NCBI GenBank assembly: GCA_022539475.1
Contig: VCMS01000174.1
Coordinates: forward strand, 51,847 to 115,846
Source: Gracilaria domingensis
Lineage: Eukaryota; Rhodophyta; Florideophyceae; Gracilariales; Gracilariaceae
Direction of reading: 5' to 3'
DNA length: 64,000 nt
Position numbers and translations under genes: made by a program. The stretch's first letter is position 1. Each line of letters starts with the position of its first letter. Shown piece after piece: positions 31,173-42,484 of this stretch. The notes below the pieces were generated by a model that saw only the letters and a list, made by a program, of their open reading frames with translations, searched no databases and had not been told where the DNA came from.

Positions 31173-32109
31173 ACAACAGGCTTGGGGCGGTCCAAGCGTG
31201 AGATATCACTTCGTCAAAAAAACTGATGAACAAAGAAAGTCTAAACACGTTTCTCAAATCTTTGATGGCTTCGTGTAGCGTTTCTGGCTCAACTCTGCTA
31301 CGCTGATACCCCCGTACCGTGCGTATCCACAAAGATAATCATGATACAATGAGTGGTATCTGAAGACGCTTTTGAGATTATGCACGCTTCACGATACGCA
31401 AATCAGCAAGCTTAAGCGCGATAAAACCCAGCTGAATATACAAAACCACTACGTGTGCAAGGATACCAGGCCCGTAGACATGACGAACTAGTCCGAAAAA
31501 AGTGGTCGACTAACTAACTAACTAACGATAATTTGTACCTAGTTAGTCACTCATATGAAACGTGTCCACTGTGTACTATGTACACCGTGTAATGCGTGTT
31601 TGAGCCACCGCCTGGCTTTTAGCGAAGAAGACAAGTGATTGAGTTTAGAAGGTTTCTGTTCTAACAAATTTGTTCATACATCTCCGAAGCGATCGAAGTG
31701 AACATTATGGCCTCAATGTCAATAACGAATCTAAAATGGTCGAGCTTAATGCAGCTTTGGTGATTGAGAAGCAAGCAAGAGTAGCATCAAAAGAAGAGGC
31801 GAAAACCTGGAAAAGGTAACGAGTCTAGCACAAAGGTCTCAATATAGAGCACCCCTGTAGCTTCCATCTTACCAAGCAGCAAAAGTGTGGGAAAACCTCC
31901 AGAACGCGTTAGATGACTAATAATCTGACTAACTACCCGAAAATAGTGGTGACTAGTGACTTATTACATACCCAATGTAGTTAGTTATGTATACGGCGCT
32001 GAAGGATGCCGACGGCACCTGTGTGGATATTTTGTGTGTGATCAGTTCCTTAGCGCGAACAACAATACTTGTTACCTCGGGCAGCAATTTTGTTCAAAGT
32101 GGCAAGTAT
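31173..32109. other. non-coding, with a short (taac)n run and a dispersed imperfect repeat
   Basis: A short microsatellite (taac repeated about four times) lies at 31,511-31,526. The segment around 31,486-31,513 (actagtccgaaaaaagtggtcgact) resembles 31,930-31,953 (actacccgaaaatagtggtgact), an imperfect direct repeat about 440 bp apart. I see no gene. Confidence 0.4.
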
Positions 32110-33748
32110 CTAGGCGTGCTTTTCCAACCTCGCCGCCTTACTCAACCGCGCAGCATTAGGGCTTAGCAACTCCGATTCAAACAGGTTGTAGATGATCTGT
32201 GTGCTCGTCTGCATATCAATCATTGGAGCTCCCTCCAATATACAATCGGATTGCCCATATTTGTACCGAACAGCGGGCCCATCGCGAGCAACCAAAGATT
32301 TCCCTTCGCGTCCGTACCCCCTCCAATAGCCAAACCAGGGGGATCCGTCTTCATTACTTTTCGAAACGCTTCCTCGGCCTTGAGGAAGTTTTCGTTTGTT
32401 TCGGGTACTCGGATGTCGGGTCCAAAAACCGTCTTTGGGGTAAATGAAACATCCCCAAGTTGCGGGTGAGACTGGTTAAACTGCTCCAACAGACGCGCGA
32501 AGGCTCCACCGAAAACGCTCTTACCATCTAACTCGCATTCGGTAACTCCGTCCCATGCCATACTATGATGATCCAAGGCGTACCTGATGTCAATTTCTAG
32601 CTTGAGAGATCCATCTTCCTCCATTGTGCTCTTAGTCACGCCATACGTTGTACCAATGTTCTCTTGGAAGATTTCATCGTACTTGTACAGCGACTCCTGT
32701 TAATCTCCAAATTCGTACGTTCCCCGTGTCCATTCGAAGAATTTTGCAACTAAAGTCACTGCGTTCGCTCCCAAAGTGCCGTCATCAGGTAAGCCGGCGA
32801 CAAAGTTCCCAGCGACACGAATTGATTCACGCCCTCAAGGCGGTTTTGATCAGGGGCAGATCCATGTTGAGCGCCTTCTACATTGATATTCAAAATAACC
32901 TTCGAGAGCCCTCCACTTGCGTCAGTTTCAGAGTCCACTAGTAAAACATCTCTGTAGTACTGCGGATCATCGAAAGTAAAGTTCTTGAATGTGTCAGGTA
33001 CAGTTCTCTCGAACTCAGTAAGCGCTTCTTGAGTACCGATCACCTCAACTTCAGCCCAGTCCGGAATGGTACTGCAGTGGTTGTTAAGGGATTTGTACAT
33101 TGCTGAATCATACAAGGGTACATCGGGAGATTCTTCCATCTAATTTACAATGAAAACTGGTTGTTCACACCCCTTCTCGGCTCGAACAATCCACATGGCA
33201 TCCTAAACAACACCAAAGTCCGGTTGCTTCGTATTAGGGTCCCTCATATACACAGGAGTAGACATATCCCACTCCTCTGAAGTATCAAAAATGATCTCCA
33301 GCTACGTTGTTTCAAAAGGATCGGGGTTCTCAGTGTCGTAGTTGTGTGTGAGAGCACGGGAGATGATGAAAGCTGATACGGCCGGTCCTTTATCATCAAC
33401 ACATCCTCTGCCCACCAAAAACGCTTGAGGAGAAACAGTTCTGTCGTCATAATCTCGTTCCTCTACTTTTGGCGAGAACGGAATCCAACCATCGCCGTCA
33501 GATGCTGGAACCGTATCGAGATGGCAGATGATACTGACTTTGTGTTCAGCAGAGTCTGGACCGACACGATACCCAAACACCCAATACATGCTTTCGGCGA
33601 TCTGTTCTTCAGATGGACTATGTGTTCCATTTTTGCCGACGCCGCACCACTGAAAAGGGGTCAGCTGGTGTTTCTTCATAACGGTTTGATTGAAGTTGTC
33701 TGCGATAGAAACAATTTGTTCTCGACATTGCTTCAGTCCGGCGTGCAC
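32110..33748 (-). pseudogene. dead M20-family metallopeptidase (dipeptidase-like)
   Basis: The - strand carries M20/CNDP-like motifs in order: ICHLDTVPASDGDGW (metal-binding HxD), FLVGRGCVDDKGP (bridging Asp), IIFDTSEEWDM (catalytic Glu), VEGAQHGSAPDQNR and LAIGGGTDAKGNLWLL (substrate-binding part), then a C-terminal helix MIDMQTSTQIIYNLFESELL. Breaks: TAG at about 33,302, a further stop near 33,205, TAA at about 33,140, a frameshift near 32,760, a TAA near 32,702 and another shift near 32,235. The N-terminus is missing or lies beyond a TAG upstream. Such enzymes hydrolyse dipeptides with two zinc ions; this copy cannot. Confidence 0.8.
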
Positions 33749-34828
33749 CTATCCGCACATCGATTATGTTAAAGCGCTATATGGATAGAAGGCCGAATAT
33801 AGCCTTTAGAGCACGCCACCAATGCCACGCGTGCACGGAATGACAGTCAGCCCTGCGGCGACGCATGATCATTAGAGATAGCTGGTTTTCACACCGCGCA
33901 AGCGGACTGGTAGTCGGAGACTCGATCGTGGTGCGCGCTGTACTGCACGCCCCCAGCTGCTTCCCTGCTGCCATCCACAGCTGGCGCGCGCAGCACGTTA
34001 AACAATGTTCTGGAACGTTGTGGAAAGTGGCGAAGGCGGCCTATCGCTGCGAGCACTTGCATTGTGCAGTTTTCACCATCCATAGATCCCAACGCCGATG
34101 ATATATCTGCACGCTCTCGCTTCTGTTCAGTGTACAGCCGCCTCTTGACCACGGGAATGATGCCACCAGCATTGTCCGAGAGCCAAAACATTGACGTCCA
34201 TCGTATGGAGTCCAAAATACCCAAAAATGCAAGTGTCCATGATCGCCGTGCTACTAGGACTGCTGCTGCTTACGTTCGTAACTGTATCTCTCTCAGCTTT
34301 GCGTGCAAGAATTCTTTACTCCCGAACACCTCCGGGCCACTTTAGCAAGCATATCTCCCCTGGCTGCGGCGTAAAGCAGCTGCTCTTATATTATGAGCCT
34401 AGCGCATAAACGCTGCGCCGTTTAAGGTTCTTGCGAAGCTTCTGGTTTACACATAAGAGGAGAGACGGCATCACAAACATTATGCAAATGCCGCAGAACA
34501 ATCCTTGATCACAGAGTCGCGCTTCTGCTCTTCGTTTTGTACCAAGAAAACAATGGTCGATACAGGGGCTGTCTAGCGTTTTGTGCAGCAACAGTACACT
34601 ACGTTTACTCAAAGCTCATGAACATTGCGGTCTGTGCTACGCGCGTTTTCTGTAGTGCACGCTTCGACATTGAACACGTTGCAAGTGGTCATCTTTCGCT
34701 CACCTTCGTGCATGGGTTTTTAAAGATTTCTGAGGCTGTTAACATCAGAAAACGAAAGCGAGGTATCTTTGCTGATAAACAGAATTTGAATCTGGAACTG
34801 AGCAGTTGTAATGTCCAGCTAAAATGGG
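33749..34828. other. no supported gene
   Basis: Short frames only. One + strand frame from ATG 34,227 (MQVSMIAVLLGLLLLTF...) starts with a signal-peptide-like hydrophobic stretch but is only about 60 codons long and unsupported. Confidence 0.4.
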
Positions 34829-35869
34829 TTAGGCTTTTATCAGATCACTCTCATCATCTGAATAATCAGTTACAAAGACTTCAAGCATGATTTGCTTTGC
34901 AGTGTGTATTCCATTTTCTTCACTGCCATTCTCTTCTTCCTCAACGGTCGAATGCATTGCTGTTGGTTCTATGAGGTCGTCAGAAATACTGTGTTTAACA
35001 TCTAGTGTTAAAGTATGATCTGCCATAGAATCTGTGTCCAACAACAACATTTCATTGTTTTCAACAATGCGCCCTGACTCCGATGCATCAACAGCTAAAC
35101 CCTGACAGTCTGCGCTCATTGTGTTCACCGTAGAAGCATTTTGCCCACTGACAGGTACTAACCGGTACCCTTCTTGTGGTCCATTGGGACTTGGAATTAG
35201 AAGGTGATGAAAAATCTGAAGGGTCTTTGTTTCAGATATTACTTCATAGAGATATTCCTTGCGACTACTGCATTCAGTCTCGGGATATGTGGAACTACCT
35301 GATGATCTGTCAAATCCACAGTTGGAATCATTTATGTTTGACTCAGAAATACGAGTACTGCCGGTTGAAGGATGCGGAGCATACGTAGAGTCATCGGGAT
35401 CGGACGTGCAATCCACAGATCGTTCTGTACAGCTTTCGTCACTCTCAAGAGGCATCTCATCGCTGCGATGCCCAGTGTGAGTAGGTGATTTGGTCTGCCT
35501 TAATGCGTTCTTTCTTCCTGAATACCATGCACGACGTTTCTGTAATCTCAACGCCTTTTCCTCTCCCGATTCCATCGCCCTTTGCTTCTTTTGCCGCTGC
35601 CGCTGCTTTTCGTTTTCCCTGTTCCTTTTATGTGCTTTTGCACGCCATCGTCGTTTCCGAGTGGCTTCAGAGCTCGGCAATTTGGCTTCATTTCCGGACC
35701 CGATAGTAAGTTTATACACCACTTTTGTGGACTCATTTCTCGCTCTAATGTTCCGGAGTACTATGCGTTCTGCATCTCGAGGAACGAGTACTTTCGACAT
35801 GGAAAAGTTCGCCTCTTCTGGAATTTTCCACTCTTTATACCTTTCTGAATCGCTTGTTTGAAATGTCAT
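34829..35869 (-). CDS. unknown nuclear-type protein with basic region (346 aa)
   Basis: This is an intact frame from ATG 35,867-35,869. Residues 70-125 form a strongly basic, helix-prone region rich in Arg/Lys/Gln/Glu (ATRKRRWRAKAHKRNREN, KQRQRQKKQRAM), which could bind nucleic acid or act as a nuclear localisation signal. The middle is Ser/Thr/Asp-rich and probably disordered. The C-terminal third is acidic (VEEEENGSEENG, VTDYSDDESDLI), as in activators or chromatin-associated proteins. I do not recognise the family. A perfect 15-bp-stem hairpin lies 71 bp upstream of the start codon. Confidence 0.55.
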   Translation of the reverse strand: MTFQTSDSERYKEWKIPEEANFSMSKVLVPRDAERIVLRNIRARNESTKVVYKLTIGSGNEAKLPSSEATRKRRWRAKAHKRNRENEKQRQRQKKQRAMESGEEKALRLQKRRAWYSGRKNALRQTKSPTHTGHRSDEMPLESDESCTERSVDCTSDPDDSTYAPHPSTGSTRISESNINDSNCGFDRSSGSSTYPETECSSRKEYLYEVISETKTLQIFHHLLIPSPNGPQEGYRLVPVSGQNASTVNTMSADCQGLAVDASESGRIVENNEMLLLDTDSMADHTLTLDVKHSISDDLIEPTAMHSTVEEEENGSEENGIHTAKQIMLEVFVTDYSDDESDLIKA

Positions 35870-36855
35870 TTGGGCGCAGAACTGGTCAACTTGGATGACG
35901 TTTGTACCGCAAAGATGAACGTGCCTGCTTGCCTGACAATTTGTAACATGTCCCGCTGATGGGACATGTTACAAACCGTACTCGTACTCCCCACGTGTCA
36001 GACTGTAGCACCTCTAGCGGAACACGTTTTTCAACTGGTGGACACTTCGCGCTGTATATATTTCTCCCGACCGTTTTGACTCTGTTCCATCGTACTTGAC
36101 TACGATCATTGGTACCATCGGTATTCTCTTTGCATGTGGTCGATGACTAGCCAACATCATCGATCCATCATCTCTTGAGCGCGCCAACGTGCTCCGTACT
36201 TTGGAACTGTACATCATGTTGATATCATGTATAACTATGTTCTTGGCATACGCTGCGCATAACTTCTTTGGGATCTAGGCTGATTATCGTCAACTTGCAG
36301 TCGTATCCGATGTTGGCCTTCACATATGCGCATCTGCTATCCTCTGCTTCTCTGCTTCACGTTTGTTTTTGGTGATTGTGGGCGGCGCGTTCACGTATCA
36401 GGTCTGAGACACAGAACCATTCTTGCTTTCTATTTATGTGGGAATCACGGGTTGGCCCTATGACAAGTGTTACAATCTCAAGGGAATGACTGGTAAGGAA
36501 GTGCTTCCGGCTTTTCATTAAGCCGTGTATCTACATCTGTTCGTTCCTACATATGAGAAACAAACTATCAAAATGTACGGTTTGGCTACCTATTCTGGAA
36601 CTCGCAGCTGGCATGTTATAACGCTGTAAACAGATGAAGGGGGGAGATGGGAGCGCCTGGACCGGGCTTGCTCGATTAGACCTGATTGCTGCACAGATCG
36701 GGCAGGTCCTACGTATACGTTCGGGAGGCCATCAAAAGGTACCCGAATAACGTCCTATTGGTGCGGGTCTCAAGGTACTTCATCAGAAGTGGTGGGAAAT
36801 TGCAGCAGTAACCCAATTGTTCAATAACGACCGTACTACTAATACCAAGTCGAGG
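35870..36855. other. no gene; contains upstream hairpin
   Basis: Apart from the hairpin at 35,940-35,975 I see nothing supported between the unknown gene and the Tnp2 transposase relic. Confidence 0.45.
35940..35975. repeat. perfect hairpin (15-bp stem)
   Basis: The arms tttgtaacatgtccc and gggacatgttacaaa surround the loop gctgat. It sits just upstream of the start codon at 35,869, so it could be a regulatory dyad, but similar hairpins are scattered through this part of the window. Confidence 0.8.
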
Positions 36856-38855
36856 TTAACTTCTTATCACGCCTTGCAGAAGAACATCTGCATAGTTATC
36901 TTCTTTGTACCGAAACGGGTCAAGGTAGTACCTTCTGCCATCGAGATCCAGAAAGACGACTACTCTTTGAATGCAATTGACGTGTTCTGTGGTGATGTTT
37001 CTGCGCCCTTTCTTCTCGGAGTAGAGCAGATCAAACCCATGCTCTTCCACCATGTTCAGATCCCACTTCACATCTACAAAGACTGCGTTGACTTTCATTC
37101 CTTCAACGTCAAGTACAACCTCTATAATATCATTGACGACACCGTAGTACAAATGCCAATTATAAACCCGCCCCCCGCAATCTCCCGAAGAAGTGGGGCA
37201 TATGGATGTCTCGGGAATGAAGTGTGCGGCAACGCAATACTTCTGTCGGGCCTGGTAGGATGATCGTTTTGATCGCAGACTATGAGATTTGAGGCTTTCG
37301 ATTTTAAAGTACCCTGGTTCTCTGCTTATGGTTGCCGTTCTGAACTCTTTCATGGAGACGACGCCTGCTTTGTTCATCTGCGTCGGAAAATTATCTGAGA
37401 GAAACTGCCGCACAGCCCGCTTACGCTCGTTGTTCAGATCTTGCAACGGCGTGCCAGCTCCGTGGCAATTAGCACCGGTGTACAATGGTACGGTTCTCAC
37501 GATGGAGCTCCCATGAGTTGGACCTGAGAACGTCACAATAGTTGAAGAAGACTCCTGTACGACGTCGAAAAACGTCCTTCCATCATTTGCCAACTTGAGA
37601 GCGAGCAATTTGAAATTCTTATGGAACAAATGGGACGAAATGTTGGATGTCTGCTGTACCCGTTTTCCAATCTCTCCCAAAAGTCTTTCCACAAGGAACT
37701 GTGAGGTGACCGGGAGAGGACCACATTGCTTCAGAAGCTCCGGAAGGTGCAGTATGGTGTGTGTGGTAGGTGTCAGGCAATATAGCGAGGATCGGTCTGG
37801 ACAGAACAAACGAATGAAGACTGTGTAACATTCTTCGACTATTCTTGTCAAAACCTTATGGCTGGCAGCGTCGCAGTTATAACTGAAGCACAAGCTCACC
37901 AGCTGACGAGTCTGGTTCCATAGGTGCATAATTTGCTTATCTACATTGAAGCGATGGAAAACGGGGAGAAGGTACAACTCGGCGTGGCGCTTCAAGTCTT
38001 CGGCTTTGAAACGGGAAGGATTCTGTAAGGATAGCGGAGATCTTTCCCATGAGCTCGGAATTCCATGCGTGCAGTTCTCTAAAGCTCTGTTGATCAGGTC
38101 GAGCTTGCCTGATGTCAAACAGTACCGAGGGATTTGCGCCAGCCGTTCATGTCTTGAATGATTTGCTGTCAAAAGTCTCAGAACGTGTTTTGTCCATCCG
38201 AGCAGTACCATATGCATCACGTCATATGGAAAAGAAAAAACAAAGTCCACCGACAACTGGGACATACACGAACTTCTTTTGATGCCAGATTCCTTGATAA
38301 TCTCGCGTTTTCTTTTCTCGTCAGTCTTGCTTGACCCCAAGGCCTTCCACGCTTGATCAATCTCAGAGGTTTCTCGCTTGCCGATGCACTCCATTTTTAT
38401 TACATCACCAATTCTGTATCGCGCTCGAGAACGATTTGATCTCATCAACAACGAACGGTTCTCTAGGACGGCGCACAAGCATTGGCACTCTTTAGCTTTA
38501 ACTCTTTGCTTCTTACAAAACCGGCAGAACACTTTGCCCGTGTGCCCAACATAACCGAGGATCTTGGATGCAGCGGGCAGTCGGCAGTGAAGAAAAGGAC
38601 GAATACCTTCAGACTTCTAATCTTTCCATCATAGCAAACTGCCATTACTCCCTTTTCCAACTGCTTCAGATCCAAAATTATTTCACTTATGAAAGTGTCA
38701 AAGTACTCAGGTTCATGAGAAGAAGGAACAATAGCATGTATGAGACAATTAGAAGCCTGGCTTCTTTCTCTCGGGTTATAGTTCAAGATAGTTGATACTA
38801 TCGGCCATGTGGAAATTGGAGTACCCTTTCGGTTCTTCGTGCACTCAAAATCCAC
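36856..38855 (-). pseudogene. Tnp2-like (CACTA-type) transposase with a frameshift
   Basis: Two - strand frames (38,855-38,463 and 38,532-36,856) join across a one-base shift near 38,540 (SSVMLG... versus VGHTGKVFCRFC). The first has ISTWPIVSTILNYNPRERSQASN, HEPEYFDTF and CYDGKIRSLKVFVLFF. The second has CRFCKKQ, VDFVFSFPYDVMHMVLLGW, LTPTTHTILHLPELL and FLVERLLGEIGKR. These are characteristic of the Tnp2/DUF4218-type transposases of CACTA elements. About 690 codons remain. The frame is blocked by TAG upstream of 38,855, so the N-terminus is lost. The C-terminal 200 residues include an unassigned beta-rich region (VFVDVKWDLNMV). Confidence 0.75.
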
Positions 38856-38902
38856 TTGAAGATAACGACCGTCTGTCTCTTGTAGATGCTAGTTTTTGGC
38901 GA

Positions 38903-39002
38903 GGGTCGTCCAGAAATTGGCAAGGGTCGTCCAGTAAATTTTTTGAAAAAATATCGAGATCAATTATTTCAAAATTTGGAGATAGTTGCTTGGGTCGTCC
39001 AG
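38903..39002. repeat. three copies of gggtcgtccag near the transposase end
   Basis: The 11-mer gggtcgtccag occurs at 38,903-38,913, 38,924-38,934 and 38,992-39,002, all in the same orientation, just beyond the N-terminal end of the Tnp2 relic. Short subterminal repeats are the transposase-binding sites of CACTA elements, so these may mark the element's end. No matching set was found on the far side. Confidence 0.55.
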
Positions 39003-39494
39003 AATCGCTGTGCAGTAAATACTGCTGGGGTTTCCACTCATGCTAGTTCTTTAGTCGAGGGCTACCTGAACGGTATTTCGCGAAGTCTAGGTTTAGTTTC
39101 CATTAAGGTGCACATTACACGATACCTTCTGCGGAATGATACCCTGCAACGCATGGTATACTGGTGCTAGTACACATGATGCCCATTATGAAATCATACC
39201 GTTTTATTCGTATCTATTCCTCTATCGACCGCTTTTGCTAACCACTACTTCGCTATATTACATGTACCATTTCCCCATGATGGAGCGGTTGTAGGCGCAT
39301 TCTGCGGCAGATGCCGCAGAATGCACCTCTACCATAGTGCTGTCTCGGTAGAACAAATACGCACTCCGAGAGTATGAGGCGCGAAGCGCCTCATCCTCCC
39401 CGTTCCTCATGTAGGGAACCATGCCCAGATGCATGGTTCCCTACTTGAGGAACCTGCACCTGCAACTCGTGAGCTACGTCCGCATCAAAAGTCA
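39003..39494. other. non-coding, with a cluster of three hairpins (39,297-39,453)
   Basis: Hairpin 1, 39,297-39,324: 12-bp arms gcattctgcggc / gccgcagaatgc around agat. Hairpin 2, 39,374-39,394: 9-bp arms atgaggcgc / gcgcctcat around gaa. Hairpin 3, 39,402-39,453: 23-bp arms with one mismatch (starting gttcctcatgtaggg) around ccagat. No gene is seen. Confidence 0.8.
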
Positions 39495-40387
39495 TTTACC
39501 TGTATACGCAAGCAGGAAGTATCCATAAGTTAGTCAATGATCCGTTAGATACATTTGAAATGCGATGGAACGTACCATTGATAAAACAAAACAGAAAGGT
39601 TGCGCTAGAAAAGTCGAGGGACCTAGTAACTCCCAAACGGAAGAAGAAGCAGGAAAGCGATCGGTTAGATTACCAGCCCACCATATCATCGTAAAGCGCG
39701 AAAGGTGTCGAAGCGAGAACTCACAAGCAAGGACACCAAGAATGCCCATGCAGCAAACATACCGCAAGATGCGATAAACGAGAGAGCAGCCTATGTCCCA
39801 ACCAAGTACCAGAATCGCCTATCCCGAACAGCTAGAGATCGATCTTGAGAGACGAAATGAAATTTGTCGTTTACCTGTATACGCAAGCAGAAAGTATCCA
39901 TAAGTTAGTCAATGCTCCGTTGGATACATTTGAAATGCGATGGAATGTACCATTGATAGAGCAAAACAGAAAGGTTGCGCTAGAAAAGTCGAGGGACCTA
40001 GTAACTCGCAAAAGGAAGAAGAAGCAGGAAAAGGATCGGTTAGATTACCAGCCCACCATCATCGTAAAGCGCGAAAGGTGTCCAAGCGAGAACTCACAAG
40101 CAAGGACACCAAGAATGCCCATGCAGCAAACATACCGCAAGATGCGATAAACGAGAGAGCAGCCTATGTCCCAACCAAGTACCAGAATCGCCTATCCCGA
40201 ACAGCCAGAGACCGATCTTGAGAGACGAAATGAAATTTGTCGTTTACCTGTATACGCAAGCAGAAAGTATCCATAAGTTAGTCAATGCTCCGTTGGATAC
40301 ATTTGAAATGCGAGGGAACGTATCATTGATAGAGCAAAACAGAAAGGTTGCGCTAGAAAAGTCGAGGGACCTAGTAACTCGCAAAAG
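39495..40387. repeat. tandem repeat of about 374 bp, 2.4 copies
   Basis: Units start at tttacctgtatacgcaagca: 39,495-39,869 (375 bp), 39,870-40,242 (373 bp) and a partial third copy 40,243-40,387. They differ by scattered substitutions and small indels. On the + strand each unit can be read as DEMKFVVYLYTQAESIHKLV...RDLVTRKRKKKQ, a helical, Lys-rich peptide, but unit lengths are not multiples of three, so the frame breaks in each unit. It may be a duplicated gene fragment or a large satellite unit. Confidence 0.9.
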
Positions 40388-41039
40388 TAACCCAAAGCCT
40401 TTTTCCTGCCGTTTACATGTCGCAGAGCGCGAAGAGACGTGGTGAGGATTGGTTAGTTTAGAACAAAGATACGTAGAAGGATATGGAAGCACGTACGAAA
40501 AGACTGCACGGAAAGACTGCACGGAATTACGGATGCGGATGACGTCCGCCTTATGGAGGCGTCCATTAGGCGGACATGAAGCGTACCTCATTCTCTTCCC
40601 CGCAATCTACTTCGTAGCGAGTCCGAGGGCGGAGAAAGGTACGACGGAGCGCCGCTCGTGATCCGTGCCATCCACATCTTCGCGTTCTACTCCGGCGGAG
40701 TAGAACGCGCAACGGTAACGGTAGGTCGGACGCCGGAGGCGCGGCGGCGGCGGAGGGAAGAGATTTATTTTTCTGTGCGAGATTGGACAGGTGTAGAGCG
40801 TACAACGTTGCGAAACCACAGGTTTATAACCAGTGGTAGATAATACAAGAAGTACACCCTTGTGTTGAGGTCGACGTGTACCTACGTTCCTTTTTGAACG
40901 AAAGCACGTGATTTAAACTCAAAATATATTCTCCGTTCTCAGCTTGACGTCGATCTTTACTCTCGCTCGACCTCCTTCTCCCTTTGGACGACCTTCCCTT
41001 GCAGTCTTTGTCGTCGTTTCTCCTTCATTTCTTCTTCCC
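40388..41039. other. non-coding with two hairpins, upstream of the Plavaka-like transposase
   Basis: Hairpin 40,544-40,575 has 14-bp arms with one mismatch (gtccgccttatgga / tccattaggcggac). Hairpin 40,681-40,709 has perfect 14-bp arms (cgcgttctactccg / cggagtagaacgcg) around one base. The frame of the downstream transposase is open from 40,944, but the first 32 codons look like leader. Confidence 0.6.
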
Positions 41040-42484
41040 ATGGTCTACTACTGTACACATAAGAAGCGTGGGTGCCCCTTCGTTACTCGCCGAGGAGTCT
41101 TATCTCTTCAACAGCATGTCAACCATTGCCCGTTTCGTCTGAAAGCAGCGCTGGAAGACGACAATAGGCAGCCCATTCGGAGAAGCAAGCGTCTCAAGCT
41201 TTCCGCGCCCGCGCCCGCATCTTCCGAAACGGTCACTGCCCCTTGTCGCCTTCCCGAGCCTCCGGTGTCCGAGGACATCGTCGACCCCACTCCGTGCGCC
41301 CCTCCCATTCCGGACACTTCGCATTGTGTTTCTCCTTCCCCGGGTCCCGCGTCATTAGAGCGAGAACACGGAAGCAGTTCCCGCCCAGTGCCTTCTGAGG
41401 AGGCCCTCGGTGATTTGCATATGGATTATCTCACGGTTTGTCTGGCTTCAGTAGCTTCCAACCTTGGTCATCGTGAGGCAGACGAGCTAATTGGGCTACT
41501 TCGGGACCCGCGATTCTCGCAAAAGCGATTCAACGAGACCATAACAAGTTCCAAGCGCTGTACAGAACTGAAAAACGCCATTTTCGAGCGATACGCCTCA
41601 AAGGACGGTTTCAATCGAAGAACTGTCTCGCCAGAAGGATGTAAGTTCAGCGCCACCCTCTACACGAGAGACCCCGTTCAGACACTTGTGAAACAGCTCC
41701 AGTTGGCTAACAACGAAAACACATTCTTCCACCCTATACCTCAGACCCACTCCACGAAAATATCTCACCCCATGTCCGGCTCTCTCGCAAGAGACGCCAC
41801 CTCAAAACTTATGGAAATCGTCATGGGCTCTTTGGATAGTAGAATAGTGTGGTACTCCCAAGAAATAAGTTACAGTGAATCTTTCGTAGGTCTTCTGCAG
41901 GTATACACCGATAAGTCTTCAACAACTCTAAAGCAAACATCGGTTACCGCCTATCCTCTTCACCTCATATTTCTCAACTTCTCCGACGAGCTTCGCCGTA
42001 AGTGCATCCGTGATGACCTCACAGTAGTGGCATACTTCCCTACCACACTGATCGAGGTTTCCGCATCTGAAGCAGACGCAATGCCATTCGTTTCTAGCAA
42101 GTCCCTACGCGAGTCCAGGATGCAAATCCTTCAAGAATCTCTTCGTCAAGTCCTGGAGCCCATTCTAAATCTCACGCAGAAAGGTTTTCAGTTCATCGGC
42201 GAAGACAAACTAAGTCGAGTGTGCCATCCTCTGCTTGCAAGTTATTGCGCGGATATTCCTGAGGCTAAGGACATTCTGTCCATTCTTCATGGGACCAAAA
42301 CGGAAAGCCCGTGTCATAGATGCAAAGCCCCTCGCTCATCTTTATGCAGTCCTATTCCCACCTCATTCAACGGACGTTCTCAGAAGCACACGAAAAGCAT
42401 CCGAAAGACATACACAGCTATCTTGCAACATGCACAAAAAGACGAGGCGGAAAGACGTCCACGTCGTGCGAGGGAGAGGAGATC
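41040..42484 (+). CDS. Tnp2/Plavaka-like transposase, N-terminal part
   Basis: The likely start is ATG 41,040 (MVYYCTHKKRGCPF). It opens with a zinc-finger-like C/H cluster (CTHKKRGCPFVTRRGVLSLQQHVNHC), as in Plavaka-type transposases, then a basic and proline-rich linker and a conserved region (VWYSQEISYSESFVGLLQVYTD, LTVVAYFPTTLIEV, SPCHRCKAP). Coding is interrupted at 42,484 by a gypsy element and resumes in the same frame at 49,806. The spliced-together gene would be about 1,010 codons, close to full length for such transposases. Apart from the insertion I see no stop or shift. It would move a CACTA-superfamily DNA transposon. Confidence 0.75.

Noticed and set aside
39495-40387. CRISPR-like or rDNA spacer array
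   Set aside because: Units are long, adjacent and without spacers; no rRNA sequence nearby.
40566-40843. Small proteins around 40,600-40,840 on both strands
   Set aside because: Open frames result from GC-rich palindromic sequence.
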